Below are positions 24,144-33,109 of a DNA stretch of 64,000 nucleotides, piece after piece (within the stretch, counting starts at the first letter, position 1; each line of letters starts with the position of its first letter). This DNA is from Acidiphilium sp. PA (GTDB lineage Bacteria > Pseudomonadota > Alphaproteobacteria > Acetobacterales > Acetobacteraceae): NCBI RefSeq assembly GCF_026191915.1, contig NZ_JAIMBY010000003.1:62001-126000 (forward strand), given 5' to 3'. Below the pieces are notes generated by a model. That model worked only from the letters and a program-made list of their open reading frames with translations, searched no databases and was not told the DNA's origin. The position numbers and the translations under genes were made by a program.

Positions 24144-25063
24144 AGGCTCAGTTCCAGTCCGTCATGGGCGATGGTCCATCCGGCGCGTTCCGCCTGCTCA
24201 CGCTCGGGCGAATCATCCAGGATCATCGGGTTGCTGTTGTTGATGTGAACGAAAATCTTGCGGCCGATGTCGAGCCCGGCCATTGCGGCGAGTGTACCGT
24301 CAGGACCGCCGACGCTGATATGCCCCATGCGGCGGCCGGTTTTCGGCAGCAAACCGGCATCGATCATCTCGTTATCATGCCAGAGCGTACCATCGAACAA
24401 CACGACCGGCGCGCCCCGCAGGCGGGCCGCCAGGTCTGGTGTGACCGCTGCACAGGCCGGGATGTAATAGACGCAGCCGCCGTCAGCGCTGGTGATTTTC
24501 ACACCCAGCGTATCGCCCTCCGATGAGCCGAGATCGGCCCGGCTGGTATCCTCGGCATAGAGGGCCACCTTGCCGGGCACCGCGAACGGCTCGACTGTGA
24601 TGCCCAGATCCTGTCCCCCCGCGGTCTGCAAAGGCGTCGTTCGATCCTGGTCGAGCCGCCGGCGCGGTACCAGATCGGGGGCGAGCACCCGGAAAATCAC
24701 GCTGGCGTCGAGCAGATCGAGGATCCGCTGCCCGGCGTACAAAGCGAATTGCTGACCCTCGCGCAGGTTGAGCAGCCCAGCCGTGAAATCGACATCGCCG
24801 CCCGTCAGCACGACCGCGGCAATCGGGCTATCGCGCAAGCCGTGGCGCGGATGCAGCGCGGATGTTGCCAGAATCTGCGCGCGCAGGTCGGGGGAGGCGT
24901 TGAAGACCACGTAATCCGATCCGTTGCTGCTGACCGCAATGGCGGCCTGCGTGCGCGGCCGCGCCGCAGGATCGCCGGCACGCGCGCGGGCGCAGTTGCG
25001 GCAGGCGCAATTCCACTGCGGAAAACCGCCACCCGCGGCCGCACCAAGGATAATCAGTTTCAT
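24140..25063 (-). CDS. pqqB: PQQ biosynthesis metallohydrolase-fold protein PqqB
   Basis: A 307-residue metallo-beta-lactamase-fold protein beginning MKLIILGAAAGGGFPQWNCACRNC. That CxCxxC cluster is a PqqB zinc site, and DGTLWHDNEMI and FVHINNSNPMI are later signatures. PqqB hydroxylates the tyrosine-derived part of the crosslinked intermediate. The frame continues upstream, but the MKLIILG start is the family norm. A hairpin lies between it and pqqA. Confidence 0.95.
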   Translation of the reverse strand: MKLIILGAAAGGGFPQWNCACRNCARARAGDPAARPRTQAAIAVSSNGSDYVVFNASPDLRAQILATSALHPRHGLRDSPIAAVVLTGGDVDFTAGLLNLREGQQFALYAGQRILDLLDASVIFRVLAPDLVPRRRLDQDRTTPLQTAGGQDLGITVEPFAVPGKVALYAEDTSRADLGSSEGDTLGVKITSADGGCVYYIPACAAVTPDLAARLRGAPVVLFDGTLWHDNEMIDAGLLPKTGRRMGHISVGGPDGTLAAMAGLDIGRKIFVHINNSNPMILDDSPEREQAERAGWTIAHDGLELSL

Positions 25064-25079
25064 GGTTGGATGAAAATCG

Positions 25080-25108
25080 CCGGAACCGATAACGTGCACC
25101 GGTCCCGG
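25080..25108 (-). promoter_or_regulatory. Hairpin between pqqA and pqqB
   Basis: On the minus strand CCGGGACCG pairs with CGGTTCCGG (nine base pairs, one of them G-U) around an 11-base loop. It lies 15 bases after the pqqA stop and 17 before the pqqB start. It could stabilise the short pqqA message or attenuate readthrough to pqqB-E; this is inference. Confidence 0.45.
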
Positions 25109-25122
25109 CGCCTGTCAGTCAA

Positions 25123-25200
25123 TCAGTCGATATCGGCGCAGGCGTAGCAGTTGATCTCGGTTCCAACGGCGATTTCGACCAGTTTCGGTTTCGTCCACAT
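25123..25200 (-). CDS. pqqA: PQQ precursor peptide PqqA
   Basis: A 25-residue peptide, MWTKPKLVEIAVGTEINCYA followed by CADID. Glu15 and Tyr19 have the E-x3-Y spacing of the residues crosslinked by PqqE and converted to PQQ. An AGGAGA ribosome binding site stands seven bases before the ATG. It heads the minus-strand pqqABCDE operon. Confidence 0.96.
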   Translation of the reverse strand: MWTKPKLVEIAVGTEINCYACADID

Positions 25201-25330
25201 GGTTGTTTCTCCTAGATGTTGCGTTAGCGGCGGTGTTGCCCACCTTGTCCCCACGTATGCGGAGATATGCAACCATAAGACGACAAATTTTCTATGCAAG
25301 CCCCGATCGCGGCGAGGCTGGCGGCGGCGT

Positions 25331-26074
25331 TTATCGGTGGAATGTGTTGACCATGCAGCAGGTGAAACGAGTGGGTTGCGCGTTGGCTTCGGCGGTAGTG
25401 GGAAAGAACTGGTTCGGCGTGAAATGTTTGGCCTGAAAAAACGAGAGCAGTCCGAGATAGTGGGGTAGATCCTCGAATTGCCGGTCGGTGTAGAGTTCGG
25501 TCTGGATGGCCGCGATGGTGCCGAGCGCGTGCTCACCCCCATGCAATATGGCGCGATCGCGCGCGTTGGTATCGAGTTTCAGAAAGATGTGTCTTGCCTT
25601 GGTGCGTGTCCGCAGCGCGGGGACAATGTCGTCGAGCGTGCGGACCGGGATCGTCTGGCGTTTGATCTTGGCCGTGTGCCGGGCCGGTGCGCGTTGAGCG
25701 TGCGGCGGGGCGGCCGGTCGGAAATTCTGCAGGTCGATCACGTTGAGCGGCAAATCGCCGAGGGCCTCGCCGAGGACCGCATGTTCAACCTGCCACATCG
25801 GGTCGATGCTGGCGCGGTGCTGAAGCGTGGCAAAGGAGGCGGGGATCGGTTCGAACGAGGCGATCGGGCCAGTGTAGCCGACATGATCGCGCAGCAGCGT
25901 GCCGAACTGGCCCTGATCCGCCCCGACATCGATCACGAGGTCGATTTTCAGGGATTTGAACAGCACGGCAAGGTGGGCGGCCATGGCGATATCGCCGGAC
26001 GGCGGGGTGGTGGCGCGGTGTGCGCCGAAAGTTTCGAACATGGCGCCGAGGGTGGATTTCAGGGTCGGTCTCAT
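25331..26074 (-). CDS. FkbM family methyltransferase
   Basis: A 247-residue SAM methyltransferase of the FkbM type. Motif I is VIDVGADQGQFGTLL, followed by ASFEPIPASFATL and the C-terminal family element FLKLDTNARDRAILHGG. FkbM enzymes methylate hydroxyl groups of sugars, polyketides or lipids. The start at MRPTLKSTLG is preferred; an upstream ATG at 26176 would add 34 residues of low similarity. It is 130 bases upstream of pqqA on the same strand but is not known to act in PQQ synthesis. Confidence 0.82.
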   Translation of the reverse strand: MRPTLKSTLGAMFETFGAHRATTPPSGDIAMAAHLAVLFKSLKIDLVIDVGADQGQFGTLLRDHVGYTGPIASFEPIPASFATLQHRASIDPMWQVEHAVLGEALGDLPLNVIDLQNFRPAAPPHAQRAPARHTAKIKRQTIPVRTLDDIVPALRTRTKARHIFLKLDTNARDRAILHGGEHALGTIAAIQTELYTDRQFEDLPHYLGLLSFFQAKHFTPNQFFPTTAEANAQPTRFTCCMVNTFHR

Positions 26075-26341
26075 CCGTAAAGAATGACCGGAATAGATAA
26101 AGATTTCGTAAAGATCCGTCCTTGAATTTGCAAAATTGCGGTCGGACCAATGGCCCAACGACGGAGACGAATTCAAAGCGTCCGGCGTTCAGAGAGAGCG
26201 TCACCCGGTGCGGCGCGGTCTTGACCGGCATGTGGGGGCTGAATGGAGACCGATCACGGTTTCCCGAACCCCATTGCCGCGAGGGTTGGAAACGGCGCCG
26301 GCGCTGGCCATGTCCTGCACGAATGACAAGGGGGGTGAGCC

Positions 26342-27055
26342 ATGGATCATGCACAGCGGGTTGCTCTGGTGTCCGGTGGCGGACGTGGCATCGGTGCCGC
26401 GATCGCGGCGCGCCTGGTGGCTTCGGGTCATGTTGTGATCGCGGCGGATCGCAATATCGCGGGGCTTGCGGCCCCGCCGGGGGTGCGGTTGGTGGCCTGC
26501 GATGTAGGCGATGAAGCAGCCGTGGCGGCGTTGATCGAGGGTGTGCGTGCCGCGCATGCCCGGCTCGATGCGCTGGTGTGCAATGCCGGGTTCATGATCC
26601 GCAAGCCGATCCGCGAGCTTAGTCTGGCGGAGTGGCGATCGGTGATCGATACGCATCTGACCAGTATTTTTCTGCTGGTGCGGGCGGCCGAGCCGCTGCT
26701 GCGTGCGGCGAAGGGTGCGGTGGTGACGATGGCATCGACCCGGGCGCGCATGTCCGAGCCGGACACGGAATCCTACGCGGCAGCCAAGGGCGGCATCGTC
26801 GCGCTGACTCATGCGCTGGCGATGTCGCTGGGGCCGGACGTGCGGGTGAACTGCATCAGCCCAGGGTGGATCGATACACAAGGGCATGAACTGTCCGCGC
26901 GCGATCATGCGCAACACCCGGTCGGGCGCGTCGGGGTGGTCGATGATATCGCGGCGCTGGCGGCGTTTCTGCTCGGGGCCGAGAGCGGTTTCATCACCGG
27001 GGCCGAATTCGTCGCCGATGGCGGCATGACGCGCAAGATGATCTATGCGGAATAG
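26342..27055 (+). CDS. SDR family oxidoreductase
   Basis: A 237-residue classical short-chain dehydrogenase. The cofactor motif is GGGRGIG (residues 12-18), NAG is at 81-83, and the catalytic set is Ser132, Tyr145 and Lys149 (YAAAK). ISPGWIDT and FVADGGMTRKM complete the family. Cofactor and substrate are not determinable. A GGGGGTGAG ribosome binding site precedes the ATG. It overlaps the next gene by 11 bases. Confidence 0.9.
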   Translation: MDHAQRVALVSGGGRGIGAAIAARLVASGHVVIAADRNIAGLAAPPGVRLVACDVGDEAAVAALIEGVRAAHARLDALVCNAGFMIRKPIRELSLAEWRSVIDTHLTSIFLLVRAAEPLLRAAKGAVVTMASTRARMSEPDTESYAAAKGGIVALTHALAMSLGPDVRVNCISPGWIDTQGHELSARDHAQHPVGRVGVVDDIAALAAFLLGAESGFITGAEFVADGGMTRKMIYAE

Positions 27056-27536
27056 TCTGGTGGTGGCGGCAATCCTGGCGTCAACCCTAACTGCGGCGGC
27101 ACAAATACCCTATGGCGCGGGGCCGACCGCGCAATTGCCGCCGCCACCGCCGGTCGTGCTGCCACCCCAACCCAAGCCGCCGAAACTCGAGCATCTGCCC
27201 AAGGTTCACGCCGAGGGCCTGCTCGGCCAGCCGGTCGTGGATGCGAAAGGCGCGGTGATTGGCCATGTGGTCAATGTGCTGATCGACCAATCCGGCCAGC
27301 CGAAGGCCGCGGTCGTGGAGTTCGCCGGGTTCCTGGGCGTTGGCGATCGCAAGATCGCGGTCGCGTGGAGCGCGTTGCGGTTTTCCGTGGTGAAGGAACA
27401 GATCGCGATCATGGTGACGCTGGATGCCGCGAAGCTCAAGGCATTGCCGGAATATCAGGAGGCCGACCGTTCGGTGCCGGTTGCTGTGGCCAGGTCCCGG
27501 AAGCCGCCGCCGTCCGATACCAAAGCGACGCCTTGA
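27045..27536 (+). CDS. Exported PRC-barrel domain protein
   Basis: A 163-residue protein with a signal peptide (MRNSLVVAAILASTLTAAA), then a proline-rich linker of about 35 residues. A PRC-barrel domain follows from about residue 58 (LLGQPVVDAKGAVIGHVVNVLID through IAVAWSALRFSV). PRC-barrels are small beta-barrel interaction domains; the exported form is common in alphaproteobacteria with no set function. It is coupled to the SDR gene (11-base overlap) and the MFS gene (four-base overlap). Confidence 0.82.
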   Translation: MRNSLVVAAILASTLTAAAQIPYGAGPTAQLPPPPPVVLPPQPKPPKLEHLPKVHAEGLLGQPVVDAKGAVIGHVVNVLIDQSGQPKAAVVEFAGFLGVGDRKIAVAWSALRFSVVKEQIAIMVTLDAAKLKALPEYQEADRSVPVAVARSRKPPPSDTKATP

Positions 27537-28780
27537 CCGGCGGAAAGGGCGCGCAACGCAGCCTGCGCGGGCTGGACTGGCTGAATTTTTTCGTGGCCGA
27601 TGTGCAGACCGGTTTTGGCCCGTTCATCGCGATCTATCTCACCACCCAGCGTTGGACTGATCTCGCCATCGGTAGCGTGCTCTCGCTCGGCACGCTGGTC
27701 GCCATGGCCAGCCAGCTGCCGGCCGGGGCGCTGGTGGATTGGATGCCGAGCAAGCGGCTGGCGGCTGGCATGGCGATCGGCGCGATCACCGCAAGCGCGC
27801 TGCTGTTCGTGCTGCTGCCGAGCCATTTCGGGATCGGCCTCGCTGAGGTGATGCATGGATTCGCCAGCTGCATGCTCAACCCTGCGATCGCCGCGCTGAC
27901 CATCACGATGGTGGGGTCCGCCGCCCTCGGGGAGCGACTGGGGCGGAATGCGCGCTATGCCTCCCTCGGCAACGGTGTCGCGGCGGCGGTGATGGGGGCC
28001 TGCGGCTATTATTTCGCGCCGGGCTCGGTATTCTGGCTGACCGCGCTGCTTGGCGCGCCATCGCTGTTCGCCCTCTCGCGGATCGAGCCGCAGCGTACCG
28101 CGCGGGCGCGGATGGCGGCGATGCGGCCGCAGCGTGGCACGCTCGGCGAATTGCGCGCGCTGTTCCTCGATCGACGGTTGCTGGCGTTCATGGCCTGCAT
28201 CGTGATGTTTCAGATGGCGGATGCGGCGATGCTGCCGTTCGTCGGCAGCGAACTGGCGGCGAAAGCGGGCAATATCGCCAATCTGGTGATCGCGGCCTGC
28301 ATCGTCACGCCGCAGGCGGTGGTGGCGCTCATGTCGCCCTGGGTCGGCCGCGCGGCGCAGCGCTACGGCCGGCGGGCGGTGCTGCTGCTGGGGTTCGGCG
28401 CCGAGCCGGTGCGCGGCGTGTTGTTCGGCCTGGTCACGGCGCCGGTGCCGGTGGTGCTGATCCAGTCGATCGATGGGATCAGTGCGGCGGTCATCGGGGT
28501 GCTGCTGCCATTGATCGCGGCGGATATCGCGCGCGAGCGGGGGCATTTCAACCTGATCATGGGGGCGATCGGGCTGGCGGTCGGGCTTGGCGCGACGGTG
28601 AGCACGGCGGCCGCCGGAGCAATCGCCAGCCGGATCGGCGATCACGCGGCGTTCTTTGCGCTCGCCGCGGCCGGGTTGATCGCGACCGTGCTGGTCTGGC
28701 TGCTGATGCCCGAGACCGAGCCGGCTCAGCCGACGATGACGCCGCCTTGCGTGCGCGTGAACGACAACGCGACCTTCTGA
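27533..28780 (+). CDS. MFS transporter
   Basis: A 415-residue transporter of about 12 membrane spans. LPAGALVDWMPSKRLAAG after span 2 is the MFS loop motif, with its partner WVGRAAQRYGRRAVLL in the second half. I choose the TTG of a TTGA overlap with the previous stop, since the frame upstream lies inside the PRC-barrel gene. Its last 55 bases overlap the convergent glucosidase gene. The substrate is unknown. Confidence 0.82.
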   Translation: MTGGKGAQRSLRGLDWLNFFVADVQTGFGPFIAIYLTTQRWTDLAIGSVLSLGTLVAMASQLPAGALVDWMPSKRLAAGMAIGAITASALLFVLLPSHFGIGLAEVMHGFASCMLNPAIAALTITMVGSAALGERLGRNARYASLGNGVAAAVMGACGYYFAPGSVFWLTALLGAPSLFALSRIEPQRTARARMAAMRPQRGTLGELRALFLDRRLLAFMACIVMFQMADAAMLPFVGSELAAKAGNIANLVIAACIVTPQAVVALMSPWVGRAAQRYGRRAVLLLGFGAEPVRGVLFGLVTAPVPVVLIQSIDGISAAVIGVLLPLIAADIARERGHFNLIMGAIGLAVGLGATVSTAAAGAIASRIGDHAAFFALAAAGLIATVLVWLLMPETEPAQPTMTPPCVRVNDNATF

Positions 28781-30849
28781 CCCGCGAGACCGAGGTTTTC
28801 GATTATCAGCCGGTCGATGCCGGCGGGCAGCACCGGCCTGTCAACATTGGCCCGACCGCTGGCCGGATCGAACATGATGCCGAGGCAGGCATCGAGCAGC
28901 GCAGGCAGCGTGCCGGCCGCCCAGGCCTGCGGCGCGCAGGCAACCGGATAGGCGGTTGGCGCATGGTTGGGTTTCCGCGGAAAGCCGCAGAACAATTCCG
29001 GCAGCCGGTAGCGCTCGGCCCAGGTGCTGGTCGCGAGCATGGCGTCGAACAGACGCGCCGCCGACGCCCGGTAGCCGTAGCGGGCGAGGCCAAGGCCGAT
29101 CAGCGCATTGTCGTGCGGCCAGACGGAGCCGTTGTGATAGGACATCGGGTTGAAGCGGGGTTGGCCGCGTGCGAGCGTGCGAATGCCCCAGCCGGAGAAG
29201 AAATCGGGCCCCATCAAGCGGGTCGCGACGGCTTCAGCGCGGCCGGGCAGGGCGATGCCGGTGAACAGCGCGTGGCCGGCGTTGGAGGCGAGCACCCGGC
29301 AGGGTCGTTTCGCGCCATCGAGGGCGAGCACGTAGAATTGTCGTTCATCATCCCAGAACCCGGCGTCGAACCGGGCCCGCAACCCGGCCGCCTGGCTGGC
29401 AAGGGATGTCGCGCGGTCAGCATCGCCCAGGGCCGCAGCCATGCCGGCGGCTGCGTTTTTTGCGCCGTAGACGTAAGCCTGCACCTCGCATAGCGCGATC
29501 GGGCCGGTGGCGAGCGTGCCATCCGCGTGAAAGATGGAATCGCGACTGTCCTTCCAGCCCTGGTTGGCGAGGCCGTGGCCGGTCTTGCGGCCGTATTCGA
29601 CGAAACCATCGCCGTCTTCATCGCCTGGCCCGTCGATCCAGCCAAGGGCGGCTTCGATGTTCGGCCAGATGCCGCGGATGAACGCGGTATCGCCCGTGCG
29701 CGCGTGGTAGGCGCCGGCGAGCATGACGAACAGCGGCGTGGCATCGACCGAGCCGTAATAGCGGCGGAACGGCACTTCGCCGAGGCGGGCCATTTCACCG
29801 TCACGGCATTCGTGCAGGATTTTGCCGGGTTCGGCATCGGCGCTGGCGTCGGTCGTGGTCGCCTGATTGGCGGCGAGAAAGCTGAGCACGCCGCGCGCGA
29901 GGTCAGGGGCCAGCCAGAGCACCTGCAGCGCGGTGATGATCGCGTCCCGGCCGAAGGCGGTGGAGAACCACGGGACACCGGCATAGGGATACGGGCCGTG
30001 TTCGGTCGCGGTGGTCAGCATGATCAGATCATCCCGGGCGCGCAGCAGGGCCGTGTTCACCAGGGCATTGCCGGTGATCACGCTCGCAGCCTGCCGGCGC
30101 AGGGCGCGCCGGCCGTGCGCGGCGGCCTTACGGGCGGCACGGTAGTTTTCGATGCTGGCCTGATCGTCATCGGCACCGCATTGCGCCGCGATCGCAATGC
30201 GCGCTGTGGCACCCGGCGCCAGGGTCAGGTTGTATTGCGCTTCATCCACCCCGATCCGCGCCGGTTTGGGGTCGAAATCCAGCCGGGTCCAGCGGCGCAC
30301 GTCATCGAGGCCGCGGCAGGCGAGCGTCACGCAATGGGCGGTAGTGCTCGGCGCCTCGAGTATACCATGGCGGGCGCGCTTGGTGCCGCGAACCTCGAAC
30401 AGATCGGCAAAATCGGCCGCGAAACCGATCCCGATGGTAAGGGTCTGGGGTGTGCGCGACCAGTTGCCGAGGGTGAGCGCATCATGGCGGGTACCATGCC
30501 AAAGGAAGGTTTCGCGCCGAAGCGAGATTTCGTTGGCATCGTCCCCCATGTCGGTCACGCCATCCGGCGCGGCGGCGGCCAGATCGCAGACCAGGGTCGC
30601 ATTGTCGGTGCTCATCGCGCCGCTCAACAGGCGTGGCCGGGCGCCGTTCAATGTGACAGTGAGGCGCGATAGATGGCGGGTGTCGTGGAAATAGACCCCT
30701 TCACTGCCGGCGCTCATGTCGCCGGTGATGCCGAGAATGGCGAAACAATCGTCAGATTTCAGCGTATAGGGACGATCTTCGGCATGGATGGCGTCGGCCG
30801 CGACGGGGAAAGTCTGGTCGCCCAGCGGGTTCGGATTGGTCACGCGCAA
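28726..30849 (-). CDS. Amylo-alpha-1,6-glucosidase family protein (glycogen debranching-like)
   Basis: A 707-residue protein. An N-terminal beta-sandwich of about 230 residues (GDMSAGSEGVYFHDTRHLSRL) is followed by a GH-type (alpha/alpha)6 barrel with PWFSTAFGRDAIITALQ, GDGFVEYGRKTGHGLANQGWKDS and MSYHNGSVWPHDNALIGLG. These match bacterial glycogen-debranching-type glucosidases acting on alpha-1,6 links or related oligosaccharides. The presumed catalytic acids are in the DEDGDGFVEY and later segments. It stands alone, convergent with the MFS gene and divergent from rpmB. Confidence 0.88.
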   Translation of the reverse strand: MRVTNPNPLGDQTFPVAADAIHAEDRPYTLKSDDCFAILGITGDMSAGSEGVYFHDTRHLSRLTVTLNGARPRLLSGAMSTDNATLVCDLAAAAPDGVTDMGDDANEISLRRETFLWHGTRHDALTLGNWSRTPQTLTIGIGFAADFADLFEVRGTKRARHGILEAPSTTAHCVTLACRGLDDVRRWTRLDFDPKPARIGVDEAQYNLTLAPGATARIAIAAQCGADDDQASIENYRAARKAAAHGRRALRRQAASVITGNALVNTALLRARDDLIMLTTATEHGPYPYAGVPWFSTAFGRDAIITALQVLWLAPDLARGVLSFLAANQATTTDASADAEPGKILHECRDGEMARLGEVPFRRYYGSVDATPLFVMLAGAYHARTGDTAFIRGIWPNIEAALGWIDGPGDEDGDGFVEYGRKTGHGLANQGWKDSRDSIFHADGTLATGPIALCEVQAYVYGAKNAAAGMAAALGDADRATSLASQAAGLRARFDAGFWDDERQFYVLALDGAKRPCRVLASNAGHALFTGIALPGRAEAVATRLMGPDFFSGWGIRTLARGQPRFNPMSYHNGSVWPHDNALIGLGLARYGYRASAARLFDAMLATSTWAERYRLPELFCGFPRKPNHAPTAYPVACAPQAWAAGTLPALLDACLGIMFDPASGRANVDRPVLPAGIDRLIIENLGLAGQKVALSFTRTQGGVIVG

Positions 30850-30932
30850 CTCCTGTGACGGGGGTTGAGCGGATCATGTAACACGCATCAGCCTCGGGGC
30901 CGATTCTGATAAAAGTAAGGTAAAGGGACGCA

Positions 30933-31054
30933 CTTCTTTTGTGAAAAGAAGATGCAAAAAACTTTTTAAATCCGGGGCACGGGCGGTTTTACCGGCACGC
31001 GCCCGGATTACCAAAGTTTTTTTGCGTCTTTTTGGTTCACAAAAAAAAGAAGAC
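30933..31054. repeat. A+T-rich paired-hairpin repeat, copy B
   Basis: The left hairpin is CTTCTTTT/AAAAGAAG at 30933-30951. The right one is GTCTTTTT with AAAAAGAAGAC around GGTTCAC at 31026-31054. The core has GGGGCACGGGCGGTTTTACC then GGCACGCGCC. The orientation is opposite to copies A and D. It lies between divergent genes. Confidence 0.9.
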
Positions 31055-31093
31055 CTTACTCCTGACCTGCGGTCACCTTATTTCGCCGGGCGC

Positions 31094-31122
31094 TTGACCC
31101 GCGCGGCGGATTTGGCGATATA
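31094..31122 (+). promoter_or_regulatory. Candidate rpmB promoter
   Basis: TTGACC (31094-31099) and GATATA (31117-31122) are separated by 17 bases. This would give a leader of roughly 90 bases before rpmB. Confidence 0.4.
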
Positions 31123-31220
31123 GCGGCGCAACACCGCGTCACGGCCTCCGTAGCGCGGGTGATCTTGTATTATCTATCACCGACCCGGCATGAGCTGGGC
31201 ATTGGATCGAGGCCTGCGTT

Positions 31221-31523
31221 ATGACCCGTCGCTGCGAAATCACTGGCAAGAGCGTGCTTACCGGCAACAATGTCAGCCATGCGAACAACAAATCGCGCCG
31301 GCGGTTTCTGCCGAACTTGCAGGACAGCTCGGTGCAATCCGAAGCGCTGGGCCATTCGGTGCGCCTGCGCGTCACGCCGCGCGGGCTTTCGACCATTGAG
31401 CACAAGGGTGGCCTCGATGCGTTTCTGCTGACCACACCGAACCGCAAGTTGACCGAGGAAGCGTTGACGCTGAAGCGCCGCGTGATCAAGGCCGCCGCGA
31501 AGCGGGAGACGAAATCGGCCTGA
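31221..31523 (+). CDS. rpmB: 50S ribosomal protein L28
   Basis: A 100-residue basic protein starting [20 protein letters not shown], then [11 protein letters not shown] and [21 protein letters not shown]. This is standard bacterial L28 with the alphaproteobacterial C-terminal extension. It is monocistronic, with an intrinsic terminator just downstream. Confidence 0.97.
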   Translation: MTRRCEITGKSVLTGNNVSHANNKSRRRFLPNLQDSSVQSEALGHSVRLRVTPRGLSTIEHKGGLDAFLLTTPNRKLTEEALTLKRRVIKAAAKRETKSA

Positions 31524-31556
31524 GCTGCCGATATCTCCGCCCGGACCCGCGAAAAG

Positions 31557-31590
31557 ACCCGCCCTTCGTGGCGGGTTTATTGTTTTGTAA
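31557..31590 (+). terminator. Intrinsic terminator of rpmB
   Basis: Stem ACCCGCC (31557-31563) pairs with GGCGGGT (31570-31576), loop CTTCGT. It is followed by a T-rich run (TTATTGTTTTG) and preceded by A residues. Confidence 0.85.
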
Positions 31591-31716
31591 CTTTTACCTG
31601 ACATACGGTGATACATACGGTGATTGCGGTGCGGCGCGAAATTCCGGTAGACTCCGATTCGGCACCGGCGATCCCGCCGTCAGCTAGACTTCCGTATTCA
31701 GGAGGAGACCCCGCGT

Positions 31717-32220
31717 ATGACCTCCCTGGCCTCCCAGACCGCCGATCCGGTCGGAAATCCCCTCGATATCGTCGAACAAGTGATCGCCGCCAATGATTGG
31801 GCGTTCGATCGGCGCAGCGACAGCGAAATCGCCGCCGAGGCGCCCGGCCGCTGGTGCGACTACGGCCTGTATTTTTCCTGGTCGCACGAAATTTCCGTGA
31901 TGCATTTTTCCTGCGCATTCGATTTGAAGGCGCCTGAGCGCCGCCGCAAGGCGCTGTACGAATTGCTGGCACGCGCCAACGAAAAACTCTGGATCGGCCA
32001 TTTCGGCATGGATCAGGACGATGGCATGCCAGTGTTTCGCCACTCGGTTCTCCTGCGCGGCGCGACCGCGGCCTCCGCCGAAAGTGTCGAAGACATGGTC
32101 GATATCGCCGTCACCGAATGCGAGCGGTTTTTCCCCGCGTTCCAGTTCGTGCTGTGGGGCGGCAAATCCCCCGATGACGCCCTGGCAGCCGCCATGCTGG
32201 AGTGCGTCGGCGAAGCATGA
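31717..32220 (+). CDS. YbjN domain-containing protein
   Basis: A 167-residue cytoplasmic protein of the YbjN / type III chaperone-like fold. DIVEQVIAANDWAFDRRSD, WHDYGL-like WCDYGLYFSW and FGMDQDDGMPVFRHSVLL are the family features. YbjN proteins are of uncertain function. A GGAGGAG ribosome binding site lies upstream. It overlaps proC by four bases. Confidence 0.82.
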   Translation: MTSLASQTADPVGNPLDIVEQVIAANDWAFDRRSDSEIAAEAPGRWCDYGLYFSWSHEISVMHFSCAFDLKAPERRRKALYELLARANEKLWIGHFGMDQDDGMPVFRHSVLLRGATAASAESVEDMVDIAVTECERFFPAFQFVLWGGKSPDDALAAAMLECVGEA

Positions 32221-33032
32221 CAGACAGACTGCCACCGCTGCTGCTGGTCGGCGGCGGTAAAATGGGCGCCGCAATGCTCGCCGGTTGGCGCGAGCGCGGC
32301 ATTACCCGCGTCGTCGTGATCGATCCCGGCGACAGTGCCCGCGCGCTCGCGGGGGAGGGCGTGGAAATCGTTGCATCACTCGCCGATGTGCCGGCGGAGT
32401 TTGCTCCCCAGGCCATCGTGCTCGCCGTAAAGCCCCAGATCGCTCCCCTCGCCGTGCCGCCGCTGGCACGTTTCGCCGGCAGCGCCCTGTTCGTCTCGAT
32501 CATGGCCGGCAAAACCATCGATTGGCTCGCCGCCCGCCTGGGAGGCAACGCCGCGATCGTGCGGGCCATGCCCAATACCCCGGCCGCGATCCGCCAGGGC
32601 ATCACGGTCGCCTGCGCCGGACCCACCGTTGCGCCTGCGCAACGCGATCTGGCGGAAACGCTGCTCGCAGCCGTCGGTGCGATTGAATTCGTCACCGCGG
32701 AAAAATTGCTCGACCCCGTCACCGCCGTCTCCGGCGGCGGCCCCGCCTACGTGTTCCTGCTCGCCGAACTGCTCGAAGCCGCCGCAATCGAGCAAGGCAT
32801 TCCGGCACAACTGGCGACGCATATGGCACGCCAGACCATCATCGGTGCCGCAGGACTCCTCGCCGCCAGCCCCGAACCGGCTGCCGACCTGCGCCGCGCC
32901 GTCACCAGCCCCAACGGCACCACCGAACGCGCCCTGGCAATCCTGATGGCCCCCGATGCCTGGCCACATGCCATCAGCACCGCCATCGAGGCGGCAACCG
33001 CCCGCTCCCGCGCCCTCGGGCAGGAGGGTTAA
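32217..33032 (+). CDS. proC: Pyrroline-5-carboxylate reductase
   Basis: A 271-residue enzyme catalysing the last step of proline synthesis, NAD(P)H reduction of pyrroline-5-carboxylate. The Rossmann motif is LLVGGGKMGAAMLAG, the middle signature is VRAMPNTPAAIRQG, and the C-terminal signature is TAVSGGGPAYVFLLAE with LRRAVTSPNGTTE. The ATG overlaps the YbjN gene stop. Confidence 0.94.
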   Translation: MTDRLPPLLLVGGGKMGAAMLAGWRERGITRVVVIDPGDSARALAGEGVEIVASLADVPAEFAPQAIVLAVKPQIAPLAVPPLARFAGSALFVSIMAGKTIDWLAARLGGNAAIVRAMPNTPAAIRQGITVACAGPTVAPAQRDLAETLLAAVGAIEFVTAEKLLDPVTAVSGGGPAYVFLLAELLEAAAIEQGIPAQLATHMARQTIIGAAGLLAASPEPAADLRRAVTSPNGTTERALAILMAPDAWPHAISTAIEAATARSRALGQEG

Positions 33033-33052
33033 GGCAATCTATTTTCTGTCAT

Positions 33053-33079
33053 AAGGCCAGGGGACAGTCCCCTGGCCTT
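33053..33079. terminator. Bidirectional terminator between proC and serA
   Basis: A perfect 12-bp stem (AAGGCCAGGGGA at 33053-33064 with its complement at 33068-33079) and loop CAG, between convergent genes. It belongs to the same GGCCAGGGG palindrome type as 36880-36906 and 47819-47837. Confidence 0.8.
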
Positions 33080-33109
33080 CTGCGTCCACGTCCAATCCAA
33101 CCTCAACTC

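Larger units (their letters stand above)
30850..31220. other. 371-base divergent intergenic region before rpmB
   Basis: No gene is seen here. The region holds repeat copy B (30933-31054), a candidate promoter (31094-31122) and, nearer rpmB, a GGTGAT (31158-31163) / ATCACC (31176-31181) inverted pair that could be an operator or a weak hairpin. Confidence 0.6.

Noticed and set aside
31190-31399. Open frame overlapping rpmB in another frame
   Set aside because: rpmB is unambiguous in the alternative frame; this one has no similarity features.
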